Below are positions 13,301 through 24,339 of a stretch of 64,000 bases of DNA, in pieces. The notes beneath the pieces were generated by a model, which was given only the letters and a program-made list of their open reading frames with translations, made no database searches and was not told the DNA's origin. This DNA comes from Priapulus caudatus (taxonomy: Eukaryota; Priapulida; Priapulimorpha; Priapulimorphida; Priapulidae), in the NCBI RefSeq assembly GCF_000485595.1, contig NW_014577162.1, positions 174,399 through 238,398 on the forward strand, given 5' to 3'. Within the stretch, counting starts at the first letter, position 1. The number at the start of each line of letters is the position of its first letter. The translations under genes and the position numbers were made by a program.

Positions 13301-16143
13301 TGACAGCGAAGACTGACCCACATTCTACTGGCTCAATCCTACACTAGAACCAGCTATACATACATCACCATCATTATATATCATCACCACAACTATAACC
13401 CAATCCTTAACCCTAATGCGACCCTAACCCTTATGTCAATGCTACAGTTAACCCAACCCTAACCCCAACCAGCCAATAACCCCAATTATAAACCCATAAT
13501 TTATGCACGGGGTTTATAAAGTAAGATTTCACCTACGCTGCGTCGAGAATAGAAAGCTGACCGTGTGGGTCAACGACATCGAACAATAAGCCAGTCAAAT
13601 ATAGGCGTGGTGGCACGGGTATTCCATCCCACACACAGAAAGCTGCGTTTACACTACCGACTTTATGTTGGCGAATTGGCGAGTTGGACCAATATCGCAA
13701 TTCGGCAACTCCGAGTTTGGCGAAAATAGAACATGTTCTAATCTCCCAACTAGTTGCTATCGATCGGTTGGTCGCGCAACTTTTGTGTTTACACTGCCGA
13801 TTGTCGGTTGTATAATTGGGAAGTTGGTCCAATTCGCCAACTCAAAGTCGGTAGTGTAGACCCAGCTTAACGTAGAGCAGACATGGCTGCATACCTGTGT
13901 TCTAGAGCCGCGACCACGAAGCCGTGCGACGCGAGGTCCATGCACAGGTAGGAGTATGTCGTGCGATTGCCGCCGAGGCCGTGCGAGAAGATCACCACGG
14001 GAAACTTCCTGCCATCCTCCCTGAGGATCGGCGCCTGCCATACGACCGGCACCTTCAGTTCTCCTGGCCATGTAGGTAAAAAGCAAGAAAGACGCGAAGA
14101 TGCAAATATGAGATTTGGTGGTCGATCGATTACACAGGTTGATGTTAAGCTTTTGACGAGACTCAAGATCAGGAGTGTTTAGCACAGCGACTAACTTACA
14201 GACATTTTGCGAATGTAAGACAGGAGAAATTTCACTGCAATATTGTTAAAAAGTGAATAAAGTGCAGAGTATACAGTTGTAATAGACATGCAATCAGGAG
14301 TTAATGAGACAAACTCATCAACTCGTCAACTTTGTCTCTTTGTCAACTTCGTCAACTTTGTCTCAAACTTTGTCTCATTAACTCCTGATGCAATGTTAGT
14401 GAGCACACAAGCAGTTTAATATTTATTCATGTCCTAATAAAAAAATAGGTTTTTGTGAAGCCCTTCATATCATATACAATACAATGTGTGCATGAATGCG
14501 TGTACCTGCGTTTGTGTGCGTGTATGCTTGTGTGGATGTGTAGATATAGACACAAATGAATAGAAAAATAGACATGATGGTAAACACCTGCTATGTCTTC
14601 AGTAAAGATAAGCAAAACACAGAAGTGATTTAATTAGCTGATTAATTAGAATAAGTAATAAAGACATAAAATTAGATATCACATTTCTATAAGGAAAACG
14701 AGCACACATAGCACATAAAATAGTGTTGGAACATGACACATCGTTCTCAGACATTCATGTGAATATAACTCTTGCATGCAAAAGTTTACATTACCATAAC
14801 CTAGCATATATACTCAGTCCATAATTTAAATTAAATAATATCTGCAACACTACCTATATACATGCTCCCACAATACAATGTACACTGCTTACAGTGGCAA
14901 TTGTTGCACACAAAAGATACATATGCTTCAGCGTATGGAAAGCCAGCAATACGGCAAAGCGTTGCATTAGATTGACAGCCCCACTTCCTCTGTATGTGGG
15001 GGCGCCACTTGTAAATGTCACTAGAGCCTTGTCTTACTAGGCATGTTATCGATGAGCTTTCCATAGACGATGCAGGCCGTGTAACCATGCAGGTACTCTA
15101 CGCGTGGAATCCATCGAGGCCACAGATTCGATTTTTCCTATGTGAGCAAACACAAACAAAGAACTGCTAAATAACAATCCCAACAGACTCGATTGCTTAG
15201 ATAAAGCTAATCACATTTCATTGGAAAGACTTAAAGCAGAATTATGCACGTGGGACCTCTCGTGTATGTCAAACACGCACCAAGTGAATGGATTTTTATA
15301 AAGCATCTTGTCAACCCCTCACATGCCATACCGTGTGAAATATTAATAAAAAATAAAACGTGCAAAACTTGGTTTATCTTGCCAATGCTTATTGACCTTT
15401 CCATGCTATTGTGACCGATAGCAAGAGAAATTGTAGTTGCATGAGAGAATGCAATCAAGAATGACATTTCCACAAGAACTTTCTGATACTAGAACTCGAA
15501 CACCCTACAGTCATTATACCACGCAATTATTGCCCTAAACATTGGGCGATCACAGATGGTTGTACATGGCCATAATGTTCTCGTGCGACGGCAATGCCTA
15601 GCAACTCTGAACGTCAATAAGCATTGCAAATATAGAAAGTAAATAGAAGAATACTTGTTGAACGTGACCGATTTGGCTAATCACATACTACTCACAACTT
15701 ATGCATTACATACGCCCAGCAGGCTATCCAAGTGACTAACCTACAGAATATTTGTTCATGTTTGAGACTACAGCAGCCAGAAGAACCTATTATTCAATCA
15801 GGAACACCCTAAAGTGCACTCTACAGCTAGCTTTATGCATGTAAAATCTTCATTTTTCCACATTACAAGGAGGTTGCAGAGAGGGAATGTTGCACTTCTG
15901 TCGCATGCACTTCATCACAATGGTAAGTGGCAAGTCGGATGCCCAATGCAATACGAAAGAACCTCCTACACGAATAAACGCAATGCCATCTACTCGCACC
16001 TTCATGCTACCCTTAGCAATGGGATAGTAGAGTCTCATGAAAACCCCGATACGGGAACTGTCACACATGAGGTCAGCCACTCCCACGTGCTCCCATCCGG
16101 ATGGGTACGGGATGTGCTTGTTCTTTTTGAAAGGACTCAGCAT
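10343..16143 (-). CDS. PAFAH2: Platelet-activating factor acetylhydrolase (PAFAH2/PLA2G7 family), complete 8-exon gene
   Basis: Calcium-independent phospholipase A2 that hydrolyses the sn-2 acetyl or short oxidised acyl group of PAF-like phospholipids. Exons read on the minus strand: 16143-16000, 15137-15038, 14063-13895, 12956-12800, 12476-12363, 12158-12064, 11380-11210, 10544-10343. All have GT-AG borders and compatible phases and sum to 1152 nt (383 aa plus stop), close to the ~390 aa of PAFAH2. Visible motifs: N-terminal [26 protein letters not shown] (oxyanion region); AALEHR; nucleophile GHSFGAAT (Ser) in exon 6; [10 protein letters not shown] (Asp) in exon 7; [11 protein letters not shown] (His) at the exon 7/8 join. 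No signal peptide is seen, so it is more like cytosolic PAFAH2 than plasma PLA2G7. The ATG at 16143 follows an in-frame TAG that could instead be a splice acceptor, so a further 5' exon is possible. Family assignment is firm; the choice between PAFAH2 and PLA2G7 is inference. Confidence 0.93.
10884..10933. repeat. Perfect hairpin, 19-bp stem
   Basis: CAGGAGTAAGATAATATAG (10884-10902) pairs with 10915-10933; 12-bp loop. The core AGTAAGATAATA is shared with the hairpin at 5932. Confidence 0.9.
13640..13868. mobile_element. MITE, ~229 bp, next to PAF acetylhydrolase exon 3
   Basis: Left end AAGCTGCGTTTACACTACCG matches the reverse complement of the right end (CGGTAGTGTAGACCCAGCTT) with two mismatches, about 25 bp of inverted repeat. 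The interior has further short CCAACT/AGTTGG inversions. It ends 27 bp from the exon 3 splice donor. Confidence 0.65.
14293..14389. repeat. Inverted repeat, 21-bp perfect arms
   Basis: ATCAGGAGTTAATGAGACAAA (14293-14313) pairs with 14369-14389. The loop contains several GTCAACTTTGTCTC-like repeats. Lies in intron 2 of PAF acetylhydrolase. Confidence 0.9.
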
Positions 16144-17422
16144 CTTGTCATCTGGTGGCTATGTGAACCGTCTCACCTCACCTGCTGCACAAACAAATCA
16201 ATGGGCTGTCAAGCATTACAAGTGCATTTAGGGGTTCCGTTTGCTTCAACTAGAGGTTGATGAGTGGCCGTAGTGCTGCCATGTGTACGGTACGAGTGGA
16301 ACTAGTGAGAGACATCACACCATTGTAGGTAGAATAGTGCCTGCTTGCCTATCACCGAGCATTTTATTCGTATAAAAAATTACTTACAAATAAGCAGCCG
16401 TGAAAGTAGCAACTATCTAAATGCTGTCTGCCAGAGGTAGCAACACGTAGCTAAGGGTTGATATTTTGTATTTTGGGATGGTATTAAATCATCCGAAAAA
16501 TAAGTATGATAAGTTAACATGCTAATGATCACTATATTATTGTTTAACATGGGGTGAAACACAGCCTAATAGCCGAATAATAAGAGAATCATGCTTTGTG
16601 TTACCTACTGATAAAGTGTGCCTACGGTCTTACATCTGTTACATTTGTTTTAAAAAAAAACACCATTACTGACAAGCACTTTCTAAAAAGTTCCACTTAA
16701 ATTATATTCAAAGAAAAAGACTACAGCCTATAATGCCCTAGTTTTTACTGTAATGCTGTGTTTTCATATATGAATACCACTCACCCTCAGCACTGATAAG
16801 AGCTGTATCCAACAACGCCGGTTAGTGATCGTCACACTAGGCTGTTGAGATTATTCAAACAGCAACGACCTTAATGGTGAATTTCTCAGGCGATGTCGAT
16901 GGCAAATCTGAACACCACCAACTCCACACACCAGCCACTTGATATCTGCTATTATGAACAGTATTTATGAATAACGAACACTCGTCGAACAACCTTGCTT
17001 TTTAGTCTTCGCTTCAACTCTGGGTAGAAATAATTTGCAAACAGCCTGTTGCCGGTCCACGCCGAATTCTCTGCATATACAACCAATGAGGTCAGGCGTG
17101 GAAGTTGCCTATACTATGCGAGTGTCCCGGACTTTGGTCGCGCTTGGCAAATATTGACCTGCAACTGTAGTTAGACCATAGCAGTCCTATGTTGACAAAC
17201 CACTAGCTACACCAGTCTAGAGAGGTGTGATCACCTTTAGCAGTATTTGCATAAAACTCAGTGTGCTTGCTCCTAAAATAGCTACGGTCCAGGAGGTTTG
17301 AAAATATAGCTTCACTAGCTAAAAATCTGCAGTACACATTTTAATAAGAGCTGATGTGTTCTAACCAATCAATATTTCATACTGGTTAGTTAGTTAGTGC
17401 AAGATGGAACACGCACAGTTAC

Positions 17423-17551
17423 ATCACAGTGGGAATCGGGTAGACAGTCTTAAAAAAACGTCCCATCTTTCATGGCCCAGTCATGACATCGAGGGCACCA
17501 ACAATGTGGTCTCCCTTTGAAGCGGCAAATGTTTTGGCATGTGTGGATCCT
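17423..17551 (-). pseudogene. Indel-damaged copy of PAF acetylhydrolase exon 1b
   Basis: This segment matches exon 1b at 27523-27651 but has several one- to two-base differences inside the coding part (for example in the stretch coding LYYPIPH and in an A-run), so the frame does not stay open. The flanking sequence is equally similar and equally indel-ridden, which points to unpolished duplicate assembly rather than an old pseudogene. Confidence 0.55.
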
Positions 17552-18609
17552 CTTGGTTGAATAGTACTCAAGAAGTATAAAGCTGAAAATCAAAAGAGGT
17601 CACGTGTCACTCATATACGGCAGAGGCATTTACCAAATGAATGCTTATAGAATAAGGATTTGATCCTCAGATAGGTGGATTTATGGACCAATCAATATCC
17701 TAGATCTGAGGCCAATTTTTTCGCGCTCGACAGTTACACCGCGTAACGCGAGTATGTCGAGCCCGGACCAGTCTACGTATTTTATTGGCAGTTGCTGTGC
17801 ACTGATTGTTTTATTTCGCATTGTTCGCTTGATTGTTCGCTTGGATGCATTGTTTTTTTTTCAGTGTACTAAAGCAGCTCGCAGCTCGCAAATACAGCAT
17901 TTCTGGAACCGAGAAACAGCGTGTGAACGCTCGGTCGGCGTATTTGTCTCAGATTTGGTATCTCGCAAATACCGAATTTCATAATACGAGATCGCATGTG
18001 AACGACAGCTAATAATGTATTGCCTACACAAGGGTAGAAATTAACTTTTGAACATGGAGTCCCACGCGAATTCCTTAACCTGAAAAAGAACAAGTCCGCT
18101 GCAAAATGAGGAAGGCCGCAGTCCGAGTTCAAAATTAAAGATATTCAACAATAACGCATGTGATTATTTTTAAGATTCATGCAGTTGCACGTCTGCCAAA
18201 TTTTCTTTGGACATTACCTAAAAAAATGCGCTCATTCCGCGAGGCGTGCTCGGAACGAACTAGTTTATATGGCAGAATTTTCAGGGAGTCACACAGACTC
18301 CTGCATATGTCAAATCAGGAGATCCGACTTGACTCCTCGCACCCTGCCTACAGATTTAGATAATGTACATGATACAATTTTGTATAAACAAGTGCCGCGA
18401 AGCGACAGCGCTCATCTCTAACGTCTATTGCGTGACTCTGTGGTGGAGTGGTGGGATTCTAGTAAACCCTGTTAGTCCAAATGTGTTCACATACACGCCG
18501 AAACAGTGGAATGCACAGGGATGGTATCAGGACCTTCTCAAAGGAATGTTCGTTGGGATCGTTATGAAAGTTGCCACGAGATGGCGCGTACGTTTAACTT
18601 AAGTGTCTT

Positions 18610-18680
18610 CAGATTAAAGATGGAAGCTCTGATCGTACGTAGTAGCAATAGTAGCAACAACTATTTGCAAGACAGAATAG
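18610..18680 (+). CDS. Possible internal exon of an unknown gene
   Basis: After a TCTTCAG acceptor the frame reads LKMEALIVRSSNSSNNYLQD and ends at a good donor (AATAG|GTAAGC). The same segment occurs at about 24530-24600 and 28720-28788 with indels. Just upstream, 18480-18590 has an open stretch containing TPKQWNAQGWYQDLLKGMFV. No family is recognised, and without a neighbouring exon this could be chance. Confidence 0.2.
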
Positions 18681-20062
18681 GTAAGCACTCATCCATTTTA
18701 CCTACGCAAGCCTACAGACTGCAATAGAGAGCTGCCACGTGTAACCAATTAATGCAGGCAAAAACTGCTCCAACACATGCACTGGCAGCAGCCACTGCAG
18801 TGGCATACGTTACATGTAAACATACTGACAGTACAGAATGCCATAGAAATTATACGATTTAAGGAACATACACCTTCTTTAACCAAATTTAGCTTTTGAA
18901 ATTTCATGTGACATTGTAGCCTCATACATCCAGGCATGTATAGATTCTACTAGCAAACCCGGCAGTCAAATTTTTCTAACAGACAGTTAACAATCCAAGT
19001 TTAACCCTCTCTTGAGGGTCAAAAGGTTATCTGACACTTACTCTTCGCATGTCAGCAGAAGATAGATTTCATGGTCCTTTCAATAATGCATAAAAATGCT
19101 AGGTCACCGCGTGAAACAAAAAAGTTTTCAATCGGCTCCGTCAGACCATGTCCTCAGAAAATGTCTAAATCTGCCCAGGCCCAATGACCTTGTGACTGTG
19201 ACCTCCAATTTCGGCACAGTGATGGCTTTTCCTACATCATGATGCTATACACCGACTATCAGCGAGCCTAGGTCGAGCCGTTTAGATTTGTGCCGGCAAT
19301 TCTGCATTTCCTCCCTATACCTTAAAGGAAACAGTAGCCTCTAGGTTCTAGGGTTATTTTCAGCTAATTTAGGTTATAATTGCGCTACATAAAAAGTTTC
19401 ATGTTCAATCACTATTAGAAATATTTTTAAAAAATGTTTTAAAACTAACGACTACAGTTTGATTACAACGACGGTGGCGCCACTCAGAGCGGCACGATCT
19501 GAGAAGTTGCGCAAAACCATTTTCCAGCCAAGGGCTACAGACCGAGGTATTTCTTATTTATTCATTTAAAAGCAAAAGGATTGTAAATCTTATAAACGAC
19601 ATATAGTTTCAGTTATAAATATGGATAAATTTGCCCTAAAATGAATATCGTTCGTTAAATAGCATTTAGGTATATAATATAATTGCACTTTTGTGATTAG
19701 CCCTCTCACATTACCTGCAAAATAAAAATGCAAATACGCAACTTTTTCAGGGTGGCAGCACGGTCGCGGGTGTCATGGCGCCGTTCAAATTTTGTAGCGT
19801 TGATGTGTAAATAATTAATTAAGTATCTGGTGACAAATACATGTGGGTATAGACGATTTGCATACAGTAAGTACAGTTGTATGCAGTAAAATCCTAGAGG
19901 CTACTGTCCCTTAAGTAAGGAGTCAATGTTCCCCTTCTTTTACACCCTCTTACCTGTTGACCTTTGACCCCCAGCTTCGACATCCCAACTCGTTTTCGGA
20001 TTACCCCCACGTCCCGAATACGTGACCGTACGTCGAGCGGTTAAGATTTGTGCCCAACTGTT

Positions 20063-20317
20063 NNNNNNNNNNNNNNNNNNNNNNNNNNNNNNNNNNNNNN
20101 NNNNNNNNNNNNNNNNNNNNNNNNNNNNNNNNNNNNNNNNNNNNNNNNNNNNNNNNNNNNNNNNNNNNNNNNNNNNNNNNNNNNNNNNNNNNNNNNNNNN
20201 NNNNNNNNNNNNNNNNNNNNNNNNNNNNNNNNNNNNNNNNNNNNNNNNNNNNNNNNNNNNNNNNNNNNNNNNNNNNNNNNNNNNNNNNNNNNNNNNNNNN
20301 NNNNNNNNNNNNNNNNN
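20063..20317. other. Assembly gap (255 N)
   Basis: Run of N. The left flank ends in the SINE-like repeat (CCCAACTGTT). The right flank restarts with sequence already present at 17206-17275, so the gap joins copies of a repeated region. Confidence 0.99.
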
Positions 20318-20424
20318 CACTAGCTACACCAGTCTAGAGAGGTGTGATCACCTTTAGCAGTATTTGCATAAAACTCAGTGTGCTTGCTCGCATTTTGTTG
20401 GTGCTCATATCTATTTACGTCTAA

Positions 20425-20709
20425 CACACACACACAAAGGCACTGCGCACGCACGCGCGCGAGCACACACAGGCACACACACATGCGCATGTGCACACGC
20501 ACGCACGCACGAACGCACGCACGCACGCTCGCACACACACACACACACAGGCACTGCTCACGACACCGCACGCACGCACGCACGCACGCACTGCACCACG
20601 CACGCACGCACGCACGCACGCACGCACACACAACACACATACACAGGCACCACACACACAGGCACCACGCATGCACATGCACACGTGCTCACGCACGCAC
20701 ACGCACGAA

Positions 20710-20757
<48 letters not shown>

Positions 20758-20770
20758 CACACACACAATT
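20425..20770. repeat. (ACGC)n/(CA)n microsatellite
   Basis: About 345 bp of ACGC and CA units. It has long open frames in several registers, none of them genes. Confidence 0.95.
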
Positions 20771-20784
20771 TCCTCTATAATTAG

Positions 20785-22020
20785 GAAGAGCAGCAGAATT
20801 TTTATACCTCAACATATATAAATGGTAGTGCGGGTGAATTTATTGGCATATGATGCATTGTAAAAAAAGAGGCAGTCATTAATGTTATGACTACACAGAT
20901 TGTTTATTATAAATCGGCTTAATAAACTGTGACTTATTGTCACATTTGTGACATTAGTATTATTGCCTACATTTATGATATTATACCATAAGAATTAGCG
21001 GATCAAACTCCTTATTTAACTAGAAAATATTATGAACTATTTATTTCTACGTATATAAAACTAATGCACATAAAAGGCATGGTGCAGAATTCAAGCACAT
21101 GCATCATGATCCAAACACCTTTCATTACTGCTCTAGGCAAACACATAATCAGCTTAATAAACTAACTATCATGGTTATACATTTTGATCATGATTATGTT
21201 ATGCCAGTCGTGCAGCATCATTGCACTACATCTAGGTATATACAATTCTTGCACTGACATACTCAGTAAGTTGTTAGTGATGTGAGCACAGACAATCGGT
21301 TCAAAGGTATATGACATGAGTAGCTTTACATTCTGATGTACTTACTCTGGTCCACTTAATGGGATAAAAACTTTAATGTAGCCAGACAAGATATTACAAG
21401 GCAGCTATAGCAATATAGCTGTGGATATGAAAGTAGACTCATATCATATTAACCACTCATCAATAACAGGTCACAGTGGGACAGAAGGGTCAGTTATATA
21501 GTAGTCCTAAAACAGAAACAGTTAGTTCTAGGAGTAAATCGTATCTGGATTTAATCAATGCAACACTCCTAGTTGAAGAGTGTATAAATGTAAAATAAAA
21601 GTCGCGGGAAATAAAGGATAAGAACGCTTACCTATAGCCCAGTTAGCTAACCAACGCCTGCAAACAGTGGCCCACCTCTATGATTTTGATGTTAAGAATC
21701 GACGTATTGTGTTCTCTCGCGCCCACGCAGGCCATTTTTATTGTAGTTTCTGCCATGAACACCAAGTAACTGGATTAAATGCTAACATCATTCTGACGGC
21801 TATAGTCAAGGCTTGGGAGCTTGTGCAAAATTTTCCCAAGTGGTATTTACTGATTCTAAAATAATATGCACCCTCCTGATTTATTATTCTATGACTCTAG
21901 TTGATATAAATAGTAATATGATATAAATGTTCTGGGAAGAGGGGGATGCATCTATATCTCCTGTTCAAAACCCAACATTACTGTCCATAACACATTAACA
22001 CTCACTAACATTTCTATTAA
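20785..22020. repeat. Repeated block C, copy 1
   Basis: Matches about 26003-27243 throughout, with frequent one-base indels. Contains PAF acetylhydrolase exon 2b; the rest is AT-rich non-coding. Confidence 0.9.
21630..21760 (-). pseudogene. Indel-damaged copy of PAF acetylhydrolase exon 2b
   Basis: Same sequence as the coherent exon at 26859-26973, including the splice acceptor and the GTAAGC donor. Single-base insertions and deletions (the AAATGG, TTAACATC and GTGGGCC regions on the minus strand) break the frame. It lies in block 20785-22020, which recurs at 26003-27243. Confidence 0.55.
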
Positions 22021-22021
22021 A

Positions 22022-22960
22022 ACTTTAAAACTTAAGGCGCGTCACACCATAGCGTATGCTGCGAAACCTATAGTTGCCGTGGTAATAAAATATTTTTATA
22101 CGCACCAAACGCAACCCAAATCAACAATTAACCTATTCAACTTGGTTGCGTGTGAGTTGGCGTGCTGGCGTTGGGTGTGGTTGCGTGTGGGTCTGCGTTG
22201 TGGGTTGCTGCTGTGGGTTGCGTTGCGGTTGCGAACTGAAACTTTGATGATCCCCAATATCCTGCCGATCACCTAGCCCCGTTCGAGTTGCCGTGCGAGT
22301 TGCGTCGTGAGTGCGTGCAGAACTTACGAGTTGCCGTTTTGAGTTGCGTTCAAAAACTTACAAGTTGCGTTGGACCTGCAGTGTAGTTGCGAATATCGCG
22401 TCAGTGGTAAAAACCTGTATACTCTGTTAAAGGCCTCTACCCGAGCCAGGTCCACGGTCCAAGTCTTCCAGCCGTCTCCAACTTCCTCCTCGTAGAGAAC
22501 CATTGACCCGATGACTCATCCAATTCATCACACTCATTCAATAATGCAGCAGTCATGTTCTTCTGATGACATGCGCTCTGGTTCTCTACCCAAATCCAAG
22601 AAGAAGAATGCTGGCCAACCCTAGCAAGGCCAGGAAAATCAAAGAATGTGCTACGCATCAGCGCAGGCCAGAGAGATTCTGATGGGTTGAGTGGCTGAGG
22701 GAGAACCAATGATTGATGGAATCCAAACGCAACGCCTACAAACACTGCCAGAGACTGAAGAGGTGGGAAGATCAGGCCCAGGTGCTGCCGACCCCTCATA
22801 CGATGAGATCAAAGGTGGCGCCCACTTGCAACCGATGGTTCCGGTCCTTGGCGTGACATCCATGTGAAAGCTTGCGAGGCACCAATCCAAGGGCCAGTTA
22901 AGCGAGCCATAGAGGGGTATGAAAAACCCCTGTGTAGTTGGACGGACGCACGGACGCACG
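22022..22960. other. Single-copy interval with GTTGCG-rich stretch
   Basis: 22130-22360 is strongly strand-biased, with many GTTGCG/GTTGGCG words, and begins GCGCGTCACACCATAGCG, resembling a MITE end. 22440-22900 has patchy ORFs on both strands, none recognised. It is absent from the other copies of the region. Confidence 0.4.
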
Positions 22961-24330
22961 GACGGACGCACGGACGATCATGCGATTCTACAAGATGCAT
23001 CTGACCATGTCAGATGAGCTAAAAAAGAATGGGAAAGATCAATAAAAAATTTTGAGTTGGCCCCTTTTGGCGGGTCGGTCGGTTGAGGGCAAACAAACAA
23101 TATTTTTATTATGGCCTAATGCGTGAATGATTATTCTGTTATTAATTATAGTCTGCTGATATAAGTGTTAATTAAAGCATATTGACCTGCTCCCACACAT
23201 CACCACCATAATGCTCACCCATTGACTGCAATGGTATGACAATGTCGCTAATTACATGGTGCACTCTGTACCCATATATGATGATATTTCCTCCAATTCT
23301 TACTTCATTGCAGAACTTGTATTACAGAGAATATAAAGAACATAATCATTCTCCTGTTGGTGGATATTATAAGAGTAATTCAAACTAAGTGGCAAGGACA
23401 TTATCATGAACATATATATACAGCAAGAGTATAAACATATGCTCATGATATTAATATTATTATAAATAGCATTTAAAAGTGTCAAGTTGCTAATTGCTTT
23501 GCATCATGCATTAAAGTGATTACGTCACCGTAAATATACTGCACTTCTTTGAAGTGGCAGTACGGTCGCGGGTGTCATCGCGCCGTTCAAATTTCGTAGC
23601 GTTGATGTGTAATTAATTATAACAATTAAATTAGGTATCTGGTAACAAATACGTGTAGGTATAGACGATTTGTTATACAGTAAGTACAGTTGTATGCAGT
23701 AAAATTCTAGAGTCTACTATCCCTTTAAATTACTGCATTATACTTCCTGTTTTATTATATTGTTTGATGTGAACATACACTCATGACTCATACATGTATA
23801 GCCCATAGCAAGCAATTAATGTTGGGAACATTAATATCAAATCGTCCAGGTTTTTTGGTTTTTTAACTAGTTGAGAAATATTCTTATCAGGTAAGAATTT
23901 GACAATACGTTTAGTCCCATTAGTTCTTACTTTTAATGTAAAAAAATGGCAACAAAAATTTTACAAATTTTACCATAGAAATTTCGTGATGTAGTCAATT
24001 TCAGCACAACTGTGAGATTACGTTACAGGTTCATATGGCTGTTTTTAAGCCGTAATTATAATTACATTTCTTAATGTTAACCATCCTATATCTCATGGAT
24101 ATGTGCCACCAGCATCGCAAACAGTATTGTATACCCGACCTGGCTACACCCAGCACAGTACAACCACACACAGCGGCAGTGTAGTAATTAGGTGATTGGT
24201 GTTGCCAGGTATATGGAGGTCTCTGGTGTCAGTAGTTGTAACCTAGCTCACTCTCCATGTGTACTACAGTGACATGTGATGCTGCTGGGTCATGCTAGTG
24301 AGTGTTGTGTTCATTAATCCACTGAATGAG
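22960..24330. repeat. Repeated block D, copy 1
   Basis: Matches about 30230-31690. Begins with the 3' part of the SINE-like element; contains the candidate exons at 23316 and 24096. Confidence 0.85.
24096..24195 (+). CDS. Possible C-terminal exon of an unknown plus-strand gene
   Basis: From about 24096 the frame reads GYVPPASQTVLYTRPGYTQ and then HSTTTHSGSVVIR before TGA. This is a Pro/Thr/Tyr-rich tail of the kind seen at the cytoplasmic ends of small membrane proteins. The second copy at about 31435-31540 keeps a clear acceptor (CTCAG) just upstream, where this copy lacks one base. Another candidate exon, 23316-23387, reads NLYYREYKEHNHSPVGGYYK after an ATTGCAG acceptor. The gene and its other exons are not recognised; both copies carry indels. 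Confidence 0.3.
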
Positions 24331-24339
24331 CTCATTCTA

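Larger units (their letters stand above)
17280..20062. repeat. Large repeated block, copy 1 (parts A+B)
   Basis: Part A (about 17280-18420) recurs at about 27375-28515. Part B (about 18420-20062) recurs at about 24340-25990 and 28515-30215. Copies differ mainly by single-base indels. Part A carries PAF acetylhydrolase exon 1b; part B has no recognised gene. Confidence 0.9.

Noticed and set aside
15814-16260. 148-codon plus-strand ORF
   Set aside because: Antisense shadow of PAF acetylhydrolase exon 1.
20320-20821. Long overlapping ORFs rich in His/Thr/Ala or Cys/Val/Arg
   Set aside because: They are translations of (ACGC)n and (CA)n repeats, open in many frames; no gene.
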